Source of the DNA: Bacillus sp. SD088
GTDB taxonomy: Bacteria > Bacillota > Bacilli > Bacillales > Bacillaceae_C
Reading direction: 5' to 3'
DNA: 50,566 nt
NCBI RefSeq assembly: GCF_017355205.1
Contig: NZ_JADIJK010000034.1
Location: 1 to 50,566, forward strand
In this document: positions 15,401 through 23,533 of the stretch, one piece after another
Layout: each line of letters starts with the position of its first letter
Numbering within the stretch: position 1 is the first letter of the stretch
Program-made: the position numbers and the translations under genes
Notes under the pieces: model-generated
What the model was told of the DNA's origin: nothing
The model's database searches: none
The model's input: the letters and a program-made list of their open reading frames with translations, nothing else

Positions 15401-18292
15401 TTAATCCTCACCTAGCTTGATCGCTTGATCAATTTTTATTTTCCGTAAAAATCCGATTAATACCGCCGAGCCAACAAGAAGCATGAGGGCTGAGAACAGA
15501 TAAATCTTCGCTTCATCACTCGCATCTGAAATGACAGAAAAGGGTGGCATCAATTGATCAATGCTTAATGATATTTTAAATAGGGGAACATAGAGAAAAC
15601 TTGTTAATCCACCAACTAGAATCCCAAGCCCGCATGCTGCTCCAGATGTAAACAATTGTTCCGATATTAAAATCCCCATTAATTTCGGCATTGAAATTCC
15701 CATAGCTCGATAAATACCATACTGTAATGTACGCGCTTTGATTGTCAAAATCCAATAAAGGAGGAAACCAATAAAGGAAATCAATAAGGAAATTAAAAAT
15801 CCCATTGTCATCATCCCATTTACACCAAGTAATAAAGCACTATTTTTTAATTCGATTATTTGTGGAACGACATCGCTCATAGCAGCCACCGCAATGTCCG
15901 CTTCTTCGATTTCTTCATACAGCTCGGCACGTGAGGAATCTGGTTTTGCTTTCATCCATACCTCGTATGGTTCCAAACCAAGCATCGTCTGTACATATGG
16001 GAGGTTTGCGACGACTAAAGCACCTACCTGCCCTTCCTCTTCGTCTTCATCTATTTTCTCCAATGGGTTAAACGTTGGCCAATAATCGACAATCTCATAG
16101 ACAATAAATTCCCCCGTATCTGAGTCCTGCCAGTTTAGAGAAATTTCATCGCCTTTTTGTAGATTTAAGGCATCCGCCGTCTCTCTTGAGACAAGAACCG
16201 CACTTGGATCTTCTGCCAGCAAATTCAGATAATGATACCAATGGTACGGTAAAAGTGACTCTTTAAACCAAACCGCTTCCCCAAAGTCCTTTGTCTCGAT
16301 TGCCATTAATTGCCCATTGGAGATGCTTCTTTCCTCGTCCACTGACACCGTCAATCCCTTTTTTTGGAAGACCTTTGCTGTTTTATCTACATGTTCTAAT
16401 TTGTCTATAGGTTCAAATGGTGGTTCAGTATAAACAACTTCCTGCACTTCTAGTTCCGTAGTCTCTTCTTCATCTGCTTCTTCTTCAACACCTGGAGTTG
16501 GATAGCCCATCGCATTAGGGGGCGGTAAATTATCTTGCCACTTCACTTGCATGCGGATTTCTGCTCCCTGCTCATACAGCAATTGTTCTTCTAAATTCGT
16601 GTTAATTGTCCGCGCCGCACTTGCACTGAAGACTCCCATCCCGATCGTCATCACTAAAAAGAGCATTAAAAATTTATACTGTTTGGAGGAACGGCTCACT
16701 TGCAGCAGGGTACTATAAAGTGGTAACGACCAAAAGCGTTCACCTATTTTAAAAATCATCTTCATAATCCATGGATACACCCGTAAAACGATTAAGCCAA
16801 ACCCAACAATAAAGAGAGCCGGCAGAAAAAATAGCACAGGGTCAATCGATACATCGGCGCTGTCAATATTGAATGTAAGCAATTCTTTCTGTCTTTTATT
16901 AAACGTTACCAATCCATAGATTGCAGCACCTAACAGGACAAATTCCAGGATCGCCAGTGACCACTGCATCTTCCCCTGGTGTCGCACTTTTCTTTGCTTA
17001 TGACTGACAATACTACTCCCTGAAGCATGGATGACCGGAATCATCACCATCACAATCGAAGCGAGTACCGTCCATAATGCATAGAGAAATGCATCCCCTG
17101 AAAGTTCAACAGGTAAAGTAGATCTTTGTACAAATTCTAAAAAACCATTGGAAGCCCCTAGTATTTTACATAGCTGTAAGGCGATTAACGGTCCTAGTAT
17201 AAAAGCTAGTCCACCTAAGATGGCGACTTCGATAAAATAAATGAATACAATTTGCAAGCGACTTGCCCCACGGCTAAAGAAAACAGCAATTTCATTGAGC
17301 TGCCTTTCAATAATTAAGCGCGAAATCATAAATAAGTAGATCGCAAGCATGATTAAGACAGGAACATTAAGAGACCATAACATAGTCGTCATTTGTTTTC
17401 CTTTTTGCTCATACGTTTTCAAAATACCGTTAATAGGAAAATCAAAGAGCATATTGGTTTCCTTGTTCCCATTTATTTCTCGCTTTATTTTCCCTGGCAA
17501 TTGCAACAGCGCAGGAAAATCTAGAGGGGTGATTTGGTGGTAATCAAAAGCTGTATTGAATCGGGCGAACCATAAAGCATCTTCATGATTTTGTAAAATT
17601 TCGTCACGAAACCATTTTTCTGAAACGATAAAGTCCTGACTCATATTATTGGGAATCAACGTCCAATAGGGGCTTTCTACCGCTTTTGGACGATAAACGC
17701 CAACAGGCTTCACTTTATATTCTAAGTTCAGCTCTTCCTTGGACAACATAAACGTTGTCCCCAGTACCATATTCCGTTTTAATAGAGCTTCTTCTGTTAC
17801 AAGTGCTTCGATGACTCCATCAACAGGTTCAGCTTCTGGAAGCTTACCGTCCACAAGCTCAATTTCATCCTCGATCCCTGTGATCATCATCAATTTCCCA
17901 TCTCTTTGCTCTTTTTCCTCTTCACGTCTCCCTTCGTCTTCATACATAGCTTTCAAAGCGATCGTGCCAAATGAAATATTTTTAGCTAAGATTGGCAATC
18001 CAACCTGCTCCGTATAATCAGCGTTGACCTGTTCAGCTTTTAAAAAGGCTTCTGTCGGCTTGTCGGTAATAGATGAGGCAAAGGAGTCTGTAAAGGTAAA
18101 GCTTCCTGGAAATTCACCTGTTTTCACCTGATGATCTTCCAATTCCTTAATCAACAATTTTTGCATGACACCAGATGTGTAAATCGGGATACTTGCTACA
18201 AGCGACACAGTAATCAGTAGACCAAGGAATAAGCTTCCTGTTAACCAGCGATTATTCAACATTTTATTAATAATTAATTTCAATATGGCCAT
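15401..18292 (-). CDS. FtsX-like ABC permease, large MacB/LolC type
   Basis: A 963-residue membrane protein. One N-terminal helix (about 15-37) is followed by a large extracytoplasmic domain, a three-helix block (about 320-430), further helices near 450 and 490, a second extracytoplasmic domain with a very acidic stretch (EEEADEEETTELE), and three C-terminal helices (about 835-955) with the FtsX pattern YGIYRAMGISMPKLMGILISEQ. Such permeases act by mechanotransmission, moving lipids, lipoproteins or peptides, not sugars. ATG is preceded by GAGGAGGG. The gene is tightly followed by its ATPase (one base apart) and preceded by the adaptor lipoprotein, so the four genes form one operon. Substrate unknown. 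Confidence 0.85.
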   Translation of the reverse strand: MAILKLIINKMLNNRWLTGSLFLGLLITVSLVASIPIYTSGVMQKLLIKELEDHQVKTGEFPGSFTFTDSFASSITDKPTEAFLKAEQVNADYTEQVGLPILAKNISFGTIALKAMYEDEGRREEEKEQRDGKLMMITGIEDEIELVDGKLPEAEPVDGVIEALVTEEALLKRNMVLGTTFMLSKEELNLEYKVKPVGVYRPKAVESPYWTLIPNNMSQDFIVSEKWFRDEILQNHEDALWFARFNTAFDYHQITPLDFPALLQLPGKIKREINGNKETNMLFDFPINGILKTYEQKGKQMTTMLWSLNVPVLIMLAIYLFMISRLIIERQLNEIAVFFSRGASRLQIVFIYFIEVAILGGLAFILGPLIALQLCKILGASNGFLEFVQRSTLPVELSGDAFLYALWTVLASIVMVMIPVIHASGSSIVSHKQRKVRHQGKMQWSLAILEFVLLGAAIYGLVTFNKRQKELLTFNIDSADVSIDPVLFFLPALFIVGFGLIVLRVYPWIMKMIFKIGERFWSLPLYSTLLQVSRSSKQYKFLMLFLVMTIGMGVFSASAARTINTNLEEQLLYEQGAEIRMQVKWQDNLPPPNAMGYPTPGVEEEADEEETTELEVQEVVYTEPPFEPIDKLEHVDKTAKVFQKKGLTVSVDEERSISNGQLMAIETKDFGEAVWFKESLLPYHWYHYLNLLAEDPSAVLVSRETADALNLQKGDEISLNWQDSDTGEFIVYEIVDYWPTFNPLEKIDEDEEEGQVGALVVANLPYVQTMLGLEPYEVWMKAKPDSSRAELYEEIEEADIAVAAMSDVVPQIIELKNSALLLGVNGMMTMGFLISLLISFIGFLLYWILTIKARTLQYGIYRAMGISMPKLMGILISEQLFTSGAACGLGILVGGLTSFLYVPLFKISLSIDQLMPPFSVISDASDEAKIYLFSALMLLVGSAVLIGFLRKIKIDQAIKLGED

Positions 18293-18307
18293 AGCTTATT
18301 CCCTCCT

Positions 18308-19336
18308 CTACTTGGTGATAATCTGATCGCCTTCTTCAAGTCCTTTTAACACTTCTACTTCAGTAGAGGAAACAATTCCTGTTTGAATATCTACCTCTCG
18401 TTTTGCATTCCCATCGATCAATTGCACATAATTTCGCCCAGTAATCGAACGAAGTGCATTCTTGGGAATAATGAGCGTATCATCCTGCTTCGCTGTAATC
18501 ACTTCAAAATCAATCATATCCCCAACCTTTATATCTTTGGGCATCTTTTTTATCTCCAACATCATCGTTCTCCCATAGAACTCCGGATCTTTCTGTGAAA
18601 CATCAGAAGGAACCGTTTTCGGAGTTTGCACCACTTCACCGCTCACTTTTTCACCATCAATCTGTAGAATGGCCTTCATTCCGATCTCTACATCAGATAA
18701 ATCTGCTGCTTTATTCGCTGTATATTGCAGCTTAAGCTCTGTAACTTCTGCTACTTGAAAAATAGATTCATAGGCTGGGACTTCGGCTCCCTGATTTAAT
18801 TCAGCCACAAAAGTTACAACACCATTAATCGGGGAAGTAATTGTTGCTTCCGCCATTTCATTATTCAACCGAGCAAGAAGATTTGTCCCCCCTTGTACAT
18901 CTAACTCCGCAATCTTAATATCGTAGGAACTTACTCCTTCCTGCGCCTTCACCTGCTGCAAGCGAATTTCTGACTTTTGCAGATCTAATCTAGCCTGCTC
19001 AATGTCATAAGCAAGCCCCCCTGTATCTAATACAGCTAGAACCTGTCCTTTTTCGATCGTATCACCATTATGAACGGAAATTTCTTTCAGACGCCCTCCG
19101 TCTTTCTTATAAAACAGATCAACATTATTTTTAGGGACCATTGTTCCTAATCCCTTCACACTTTTGACGATTTTCCCTTTCGTTACCTCCACCGTTTTAT
19201 AATCTAGTTGAGCTGGTTCAGTAAGTGGAGGTGCAAGGACAGCCTCTTCCTTCGGTAAGAATGTGCAACCGCTTAAAAGAATGAGCAGGAGAGTAAATAA
19301 GGTAATATTTATAGGAATTCGACTGTTTTTACACAA
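18308..19336 (-). CDS. Lipoprotein membrane-fusion (HlyD/MacA-like) adaptor
   Basis: About 342 residues with a lipoprotein signal ending LLILLSGC, a barrel-sandwich (lipoyl-like) domain split around a short coiled-coil (DIEQARLDLQKSEIRLQQVKAQEG), then TITSPINGVVTFV and a beta-barrel with the C-terminal NYVQLIDGNAKREVDIQTGIVSSTEVEVLKGLEEGDQII. This is the adaptor of MacAB-type systems and links the permease to the exterior. I prefer the TTG start at 19336, which overlaps the upstream ATPase stop by 8 bp and leaves a normal signal peptide. The open frame reaches 19393, but that would overlap the ATPase by 65 bp. It is co-transcribed with the two ATPases and the permease. Confidence 0.85.
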   Translation of the reverse strand: MCKNSRIPINITLFTLLLILLSGCTFLPKEEAVLAPPLTEPAQLDYKTVEVTKGKIVKSVKGLGTMVPKNNVDLFYKKDGGRLKEISVHNGDTIEKGQVLAVLDTGGLAYDIEQARLDLQKSEIRLQQVKAQEGVSSYDIKIAELDVQGGTNLLARLNNEMAEATITSPINGVVTFVAELNQGAEVPAYESIFQVAEVTELKLQYTANKAADLSDVEIGMKAILQIDGEKVSGEVVQTPKTVPSDVSQKDPEFYGRTMMLEIKKMPKDIKVGDMIDFEVITAKQDDTLIIPKNALRSITGRNYVQLIDGNAKREVDIQTGIVSSTEVEVLKGLEEGDQIITK

Positions 19337-20024
19337 TATTCTTATTATTTTGATAAACAATATTTCGATCCTCCAATGTATAGACATGTTCAATCATTTC
19401 TAAAATAACAGGGTCATGTGAAGTCATAATGATTGTCGCCTTTTGACTTTTTACCAATTCCTGAAAGATGTCCATAATGCGAAAACCAGTTTGACTATCT
19501 AACTCTGCTGTTGGCTCATCAGCCAAAATCAACATAGGGTCGATAGCAATTGCCCGAGCAATCGCAACTCTTTGCTGTTCTCCACCAGAAAGCTCATATG
19601 GATAATGCTTTCTTCTTTTATATAGCCCGACAATGTCAAGTGCCTCTTTTATTTTCGTTTGCCATGTTCCTCGTGAGGTTTGAGTGATCCGTAAACCAAA
19701 TGCAATATTTTCCTCCACAGTCATAAAAGGAACCAAACCATAGGATTGAAAAATAAAGCCCATTTTTGCCTGTCGAAGCTTCGAGCGTTGCTTTTCGTTA
19801 AATTTCCCGATCGCTTCACCCCCTATATATATTTCTCCCGCAGTAGGATAATCAAGTGCCCCTATCAAATTTAATAAGGTTGTTTTTCCAGAACCAGACC
19901 TGCCACGAAAAGCAACTAATTGATATGTTTCAATCGATAGATTAATATTTTCCAATAGATCAACCTTGTTATTTCCACTTCCAAAAGATTTAGATACCCC
20001 TTCGATCGCCACAAGTGATTCCAT
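19329..20024 (-). CDS. ABC transporter ATPase (LolD/MacB type), first of two
   Basis: A 231-residue ATPase with Walker A GRSGSGKTT, Q-loop FIFQSYGLVP, signature [16 protein letters not shown], Walker [13 protein letters not shown] and the switch His in TSHDP. The LVPFMTVEENI and ADEPTAELD patterns are typical of LolD/MacB-like exporters. Start ATG has GAAGGAGGG upstream. First gene of the four-gene cassette. Two ATPases for one permease suggests either a heterodimer or two alternative partners. The nearest recognisable promoter is the AraR-type promoter 620 bp upstream at 20648, with a gene fossil between. Confidence 0.9.
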   Translation of the reverse strand: MESLVAIEGVSKSFGSGNNKVDLLENINLSIETYQLVAFRGRSGSGKTTLLNLIGALDYPTAGEIYIGGEAIGKFNEKQRSKLRQAKMGFIFQSYGLVPFMTVEENIAFGLRITQTSRGTWQTKIKEALDIVGLYKRRKHYPYELSGGEQQRVAIARAIAIDPMLILADEPTAELDSQTGFRIMDIFQELVKSQKATIIMTSHDPVILEMIEHVYTLEDRNIVYQNNKNIV

Positions 20025-20071
20025 ATTCTTCCCTCCTTCAAAGTTGGTAGCGTTTCCATTTTTTTGTCCAC

Positions 20072-20122
20072 TAAAGTTGACATATAATGTCCAAAGAAGT
20101 GCCGTTTTAATTGATTTTTGCT
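20072..20122 (-). pseudogene. Fossil of a second GH146-like gene
   Basis: On the minus strand the frame reads NQLKRHFFGHYMSTL, matching DQINFRGHFFGHYMSAL, residues 61-76 of the intact GH146-type enzyme encoded at 11046-13421. The nucleotide match over GGACATTATATGTCA is also close (13200-13235 region). Outside about 17 codons the similarity stops, and the frame then runs towards the ATPase start. It is the residue of a truncated 5' end, and lies downstream of a complete AraR-type promoter. Confidence 0.6.
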
Positions 20123-20224
20123 TTTCGAAACGGTGAATATAATCACCTAAAACTTCCTACTCTTTACTAACACTTGGAAAACGACTCTCAGCAGCGAGCG
20201 ATCACTAGTATTCAAGCATTTTTA

Positions 20225-20407
20225 ACAAGAAAAGCGCAAGGCGCCCGCCTATCGGCGACAAACAAAGGTTCTGAGGCAAAGAAAGGCGTTCTTTGCCTTT
20301 CATTGCCTCAGGTTATTTGACCTCAAGGGGCTAGGTGCTGGAGATGGATATCGAGCGCGAAATAAGCTAGTAATCCAAGCCAAGAATTTTATAATTTCCT
20401 AACACAT
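20225..20407. repeat. Dispersed intergenic repeat (family C), copy 2
   Basis: A non-coding stretch rich in inverted repeats: AGGCAAAGAAAGGCGTTC pairs approximately with GAACGCCTTTCTTTGCCT-like sequence around 20272-20311. It contains GCGCAAGGCGCCCGCC and ends AAGCCAAGAATTTTATAAT, the same end block as at 7884-7912. It lies between the GH146 fossil and the AraR-type promoter at 20648. Confidence 0.55.
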
Positions 20408-20622
20408 GAAAAAGGATATAGGGTCAATTCACTTGTGACTCTGACACTAGATATCGAAGACAATAAAAAATAGTATACGCTTTCACTTCATCTCCCATTA
20501 ATTTTTTAGCATAAACATGGTGGCTCTAGACACGTATTCAATTGATGATCACACTAAACACATTAATAACAAAGTTCTTGCATGACCATCCCTCGAATAC
20601 ACCTATATATACCATCTCGCTA

Positions 20623-20676
20623 TGTTGTACGTATAATAATTATACTTATTATAAATAACCTGTCTATATATTTCAA
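20623..20676 (-). promoter_or_regulatory. Orphan sigma-A promoter with AraR-type operator
   Basis: On the minus strand TTGAAA (20671-20676), a 17-nt spacer and TATAAT (20648-20653) form a near-perfect promoter. The box TATTATACGTACAACA (20623-20638) follows, with the GTACGTA-type core of AraR operators. The region is clearly homologous to 14100-14215 (TTATAAATAAC, TATATTTCAAT, ATTATA-GCTA shared). Downstream on this strand come only a repeat, a GH146-like fossil and then the ABC exporter cassette, so the promoter appears stranded by a deletion or insertion. Confidence 0.75.
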
Positions 20677-20866
20677 TCGATTAAAGTATTTAATATGATT
20701 ATAGCTATCTATTAAGTTGATTCTAATTGAATGTAAGTTCTATAAATCAATCATTTACCTAATAGCAACTCCAGTTATGGAGATGGAGAAAGCAAATGAT
20801 GAATAGGCAAAGAAAAACGATCGGTAAAATAGAGTCGCTCTCAAATTTTATCCATTGCTTTTCAAA

Positions 20867-21769
20867 TTATAAGTAGTACATCTTAAATACAATATCTTGA
20901 TCGTGATTCCCGAATTTTTTCCCGAAAATAGTTGCACCGCCAACATGTTTGGCATCTTCTTTCACTTCAATTCGTAATGTCCAGCGATCGCAATCCGTTT
21001 CTAAGTCTCCTATTACTACATCAGATAATGGATCTCCGTCAATATACGTACCATGATCGGTAATTCTGATCGTCTTCAATAGACCATATTGGTTAATATT
21101 GCTTGGCCACCAATCAGGTGTGAATTTTCCCCTTGTATCAGCAAAATCACCAGGACTTGTCCAAGTCCCCAGTTCCAAGTCGTTTAGTGAAAAAGTAATA
21201 TCAGACGGCCATACATCATTAGCAAATGGGAATTCCGATGAAATTTCCAAACTAATTTCAAATTGCTGTAACTGTTCTTCTTTCTTAAGAAAGTTAGCCA
21301 CATTATATTGAACAAATCCTTGGGTAAACCACAATATTTCTGCATCAACCCTCTTAGGATCCATAAAATATTTAGGATCATCCACTGGGCCGATGAAATC
21401 CTTTTCTGTAGCTATTCCACAAGTTGGTTTGAAGTCAAAATCAGTGTAATGTCCTATTGGAACGGATGTCTCATAAGAGGCAAACGAATGATAGATTTTT
21501 TTCGGAAAGTTAATTTCGATGTGATCCACTTTTAAGATAGAAATCTTTTGTCTTCCCGATTTTCCTGGAACCTTCTCGGTTCGAATGAGTCCGGCATCCT
21601 CTAATTTTTGAATATGCTTTGTTACAATCGGACTGCTAATCTTCAACTCCTCTGATAGTTCTTTAATATTCATTTTATTTTTAGATAACAATTGAATTAT
21701 TTTAAGTCGCACATCACTCGCCAATGCTTGATAAACAATCAGCGATGACTGGTCTATTTCTAACTGCAA
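20867..21769 (-). CDS. ArsR-fold HTH regulator with large C-terminal domain
   Basis: A 300-residue protein. Residues about 10-80 form a winged helix of the ArsR type (ALASDVRLKIIQLLSKNKMNIKELSEELKISSPIVTKHIQKLEDAGLI, wing EKVPGKSGRQKISIL). No metal-binding Cys pattern is seen. The remaining 215 residues (TCGIATEKDFIGPVDDPKYF, then WTSPGDFADTRGKFTPDWWPS) look like a beta-rich ligand domain seen in regulators of sugar-transport genes. TTG start with GGGGAGGG upstream. It is divergent from the importer operon at 22073, with 303 bp between them, so it likely controls that operon. Ligand unknown. Confidence 0.8.
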   Translation of the reverse strand: MQLEIDQSSLIVYQALASDVRLKIIQLLSKNKMNIKELSEELKISSPIVTKHIQKLEDAGLIRTEKVPGKSGRQKISILKVDHIEINFPKKIYHSFASYETSVPIGHYTDFDFKPTCGIATEKDFIGPVDDPKYFMDPKRVDAEILWFTQGFVQYNVANFLKKEEQLQQFEISLEISSEFPFANDVWPSDITFSLNDLELGTWTSPGDFADTRGKFTPDWWPSNINQYGLLKTIRITDHGTYIDGDPLSDVVIGDLETDCDRWTLRIEVKEDAKHVGGATIFGKKFGNHDQDIVFKMYYL

Positions 21770-21908
21770 CTAATTCCCTCCCCTTTCACTTTTTAAACAA
21801 AAGATTAAATCGCTATTCTTTTGGAAACATTTAAAATTATGAATAAGTATATATCATAATTTAATCATTAAAATTAAGTAAAAACAACAATATTAATCAT
21901 TATTATAG

Positions 21909-21924
21909 TTAACTTTTTAGTTAA
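21909..21924. promoter_or_regulatory. Candidate operator of the ArsR-fold regulator
   Basis: TTAACT-TTTT-AGTTAA is a perfect inverted repeat in the divergent intergenic region, 42 bp upstream of the -35 of the importer promoter. The 303-bp region is otherwise very AT-rich. Position is suitable for a dimeric winged-helix regulator; binding is not shown. Confidence 0.35.
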
Positions 21925-21965
21925 TCAGGTAAAACTTTAATCTCATATGATTTATAAAAATATTA

Positions 21966-21994
21966 TTGACAGCGCTTAATCATCCCTATATACT
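21966..21994 (+). promoter_or_regulatory. Sigma-A promoter of importer operon with overlapping cre-like site
   Basis: TTGACA (21966-21971) and TATACT (21989-21994) are separated by 17 nt. The start codon of the binding-protein gene is about 78 bp downstream. TGACAGCGCTTAATCA (21967-21982) overlaps the -35 and resembles a CcpA catabolite-response element with GCGC core, though the right half deviates. Glucose repression by steric block is a reasonable inference. The same TTGA-M-AGCGCTTAAT string recurs upstream of the orphan binding protein near 49960. Confidence 0.7.
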
Positions 21995-22072
21995 AAATCC
22001 AAGTTAATTATTTACAAGATTTATAGTTTTGTGAATAACGACTTAGTAATTTAAACTCAAGGAGAGGGTAAA

Positions 22073-23317
22073 ATGAGAAAGAGCATTATCTCAATTCTAT
22101 TGGCTGCTGCAGTCATGCTATTAGTCGCTGGATGCAGTAATGATGATAAAAATACAATTACGTTCTGGACACCTTTAACCGGGGATGATGGAGCGTATAT
22201 GGATGAAATTGTAAAGGAATACAATGCAACAGATCCTGAAATTAAAGTGAAACATGTCATTACGTCTGATATGTATACGAAATTGTCCACTGTCTTAAAT
22301 TCTAGTAAAGGAATTCCGGATTTAACGATTATTCATGCGGACCGTGTTCCCTCATACGTAAAACAGGGGGTTTTAGAATCGATGACAAATGTCGTCGCAG
22401 AGCAACCAGAATTAAAAGAAGAGAATTATTTACCGCAAGCTTGGTCGGTTGGGAATATTGATGGTACTCAATATACGATCCCGCTTGATATCCATAGTAA
22501 TGCCATGTATTATAACGAAGATTTGCTGAAAAAATATAATGTTGAAAACTTTCTTAATGATGATGTCGTAACATTTGATGAAATGTTGTCCTTGCAAGGA
22601 AAATTAGATGAAGGCGATTACGTCCTGAATGATGCCCTATTAAGCTGGGTTATTTTAGCACAAGTGCAAAATCTTGGCGGCGATATTCAAGAAAATGGAG
22701 AACCAGCAGTAAACACAGATGTAATGAGACAAGCCATCGAGGCTGTGAAAGAATTAAGTGATGCTGGCTTAATGACGCCTTATGGTGAAGACGGTTACTT
22801 AATGTTCCAATCTGGAAACGTTCTATTTTCTACTGATGGTACTTGGAGTTCAACTGCCCATGCCGATGTGGAAGGCTTGAATTTTGGTGTCACAAATATT
22901 TACGCCTTTGAACCTGATAAATATACTAATAGAGCTTCATCTCATTTATTTTCAATGTTAAAAAGTGACTCAAGAACAGAAGAAAAAGAAAAAGGAATCG
23001 CTCATTTTTTAGATTTTATCCGCCAAAATTCAATGGAATGGGCAGAGGCTGGGCAAATTGTGGCAAGTAAAAAAGTGAATGAAAGTCCGGAATACGAACA
23101 ATATATGCAATCCTTCTTCACTTCTAATGAAAAGGAAACTGAATCCCTTTACATTTATACGTATGAGTATTACGCGTACGTACAAGAGGCATTAGATAAG
23201 TATATATTAGATATTGCTCATGGGGAAATAGACATAGATGAAGGGCTTGAAACTATGGAGAAATTTGTTATAGATAAAATTAATGAAAGCGACAACGGTG
23301 AAGAGAAAACTGAATAA
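22073..23317 (+). CDS. Sugar ABC transporter substrate-binding lipoprotein
   Basis: A 414-residue extracellular solute-binding protein (family 1, MalE-like). A lipoprotein signal ends LLVAGC and a Ser/Asn-rich linker follows. Conserved elements include ITFWTPLTGDDGAYMDEIVKEYN, the DLTIIHADRVPSYV loop and IPLDIHSNAMYYNEDLLKKYNV. It captures an arabinose-related oligosaccharide for the two permeases downstream. GGAGAGG precedes the ATG. The adjacent stem-loop (23390-23424) and the gap before the permease genes would allow higher expression of this component. A GTACGTACAA core occurs inside the coding region at 23172-23187. Confidence 0.9.
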   Translation: MRKSIISILLAAAVMLLVAGCSNDDKNTITFWTPLTGDDGAYMDEIVKEYNATDPEIKVKHVITSDMYTKLSTVLNSSKGIPDLTIIHADRVPSYVKQGVLESMTNVVAEQPELKEENYLPQAWSVGNIDGTQYTIPLDIHSNAMYYNEDLLKKYNVENFLNDDVVTFDEMLSLQGKLDEGDYVLNDALLSWVILAQVQNLGGDIQENGEPAVNTDVMRQAIEAVKELSDAGLMTPYGEDGYLMFQSGNVLFSTDGTWSSTAHADVEGLNFGVTNIYAFEPDKYTNRASSHLFSMLKSDSRTEEKEKGIAHFLDFIRQNSMEWAEAGQIVASKKVNESPEYEQYMQSFFTSNEKETESLYIYTYEYYAYVQEALDKYILDIAHGEIDIDEGLETMEKFVIDKINESDNGEEKTE

Positions 23318-23360
23318 GTTCTCTCCATACTTATGGATAATATCTGATTCGTTCTCAAGA

Positions 23361-23376
23361 ATTTATACGTACATCT
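23361..23376 (+). promoter_or_regulatory. AraR-type box inside the importer operon
   Basis: ATTTATACGTACATCT matches the AraR operator pattern at 13 of 16 positions and lies in the gap between the binding-protein gene and the first permease gene. A second core, GTACGTACAA, lies in the 3' end of the binding-protein gene at 23172-23187, about 190 bp away. Paired, spaced boxes are the arrangement AraR uses for cooperative repression in B. subtilis. Chance occurrence of the inner one cannot be excluded. Confidence 0.5.
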
Positions 23377-23389
23377 GAGATATGAGTTT

Positions 23390-23424
23390 CAATCAGTGAG
23401 GGGTTATCCTACCCTTGCTGATTG
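23390..23424 (+). other. Stem-loop after the binding-protein gene
   Basis: CAATCAG pairs with CTGATTG, with an inner AGGG/CCCT helix around a small loop. There is no U-run, so it is not an evident terminator. Hairpins in this position commonly protect the abundant binding-protein message against 3' decay, giving excess binding protein over permease; this is inference from comparable operons. Confidence 0.5.
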
Positions 23425-23533
23425 ATCTGTAAACCGTAACCGTTTGGTCTCCTACTCTTTTGAAAGTGAAGTTTCTTAAAACTGAAAGTTGCTCTGTTTT
23501 CTTTGGGACAGTTAGACACGAGGAGGAATCTCG

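Noticed and set aside
17128-17140. TTTGTACAAA palindrome as an AraR box
   Set aside because: It lacks the doubled GTAC core and lies within the permease coding region.
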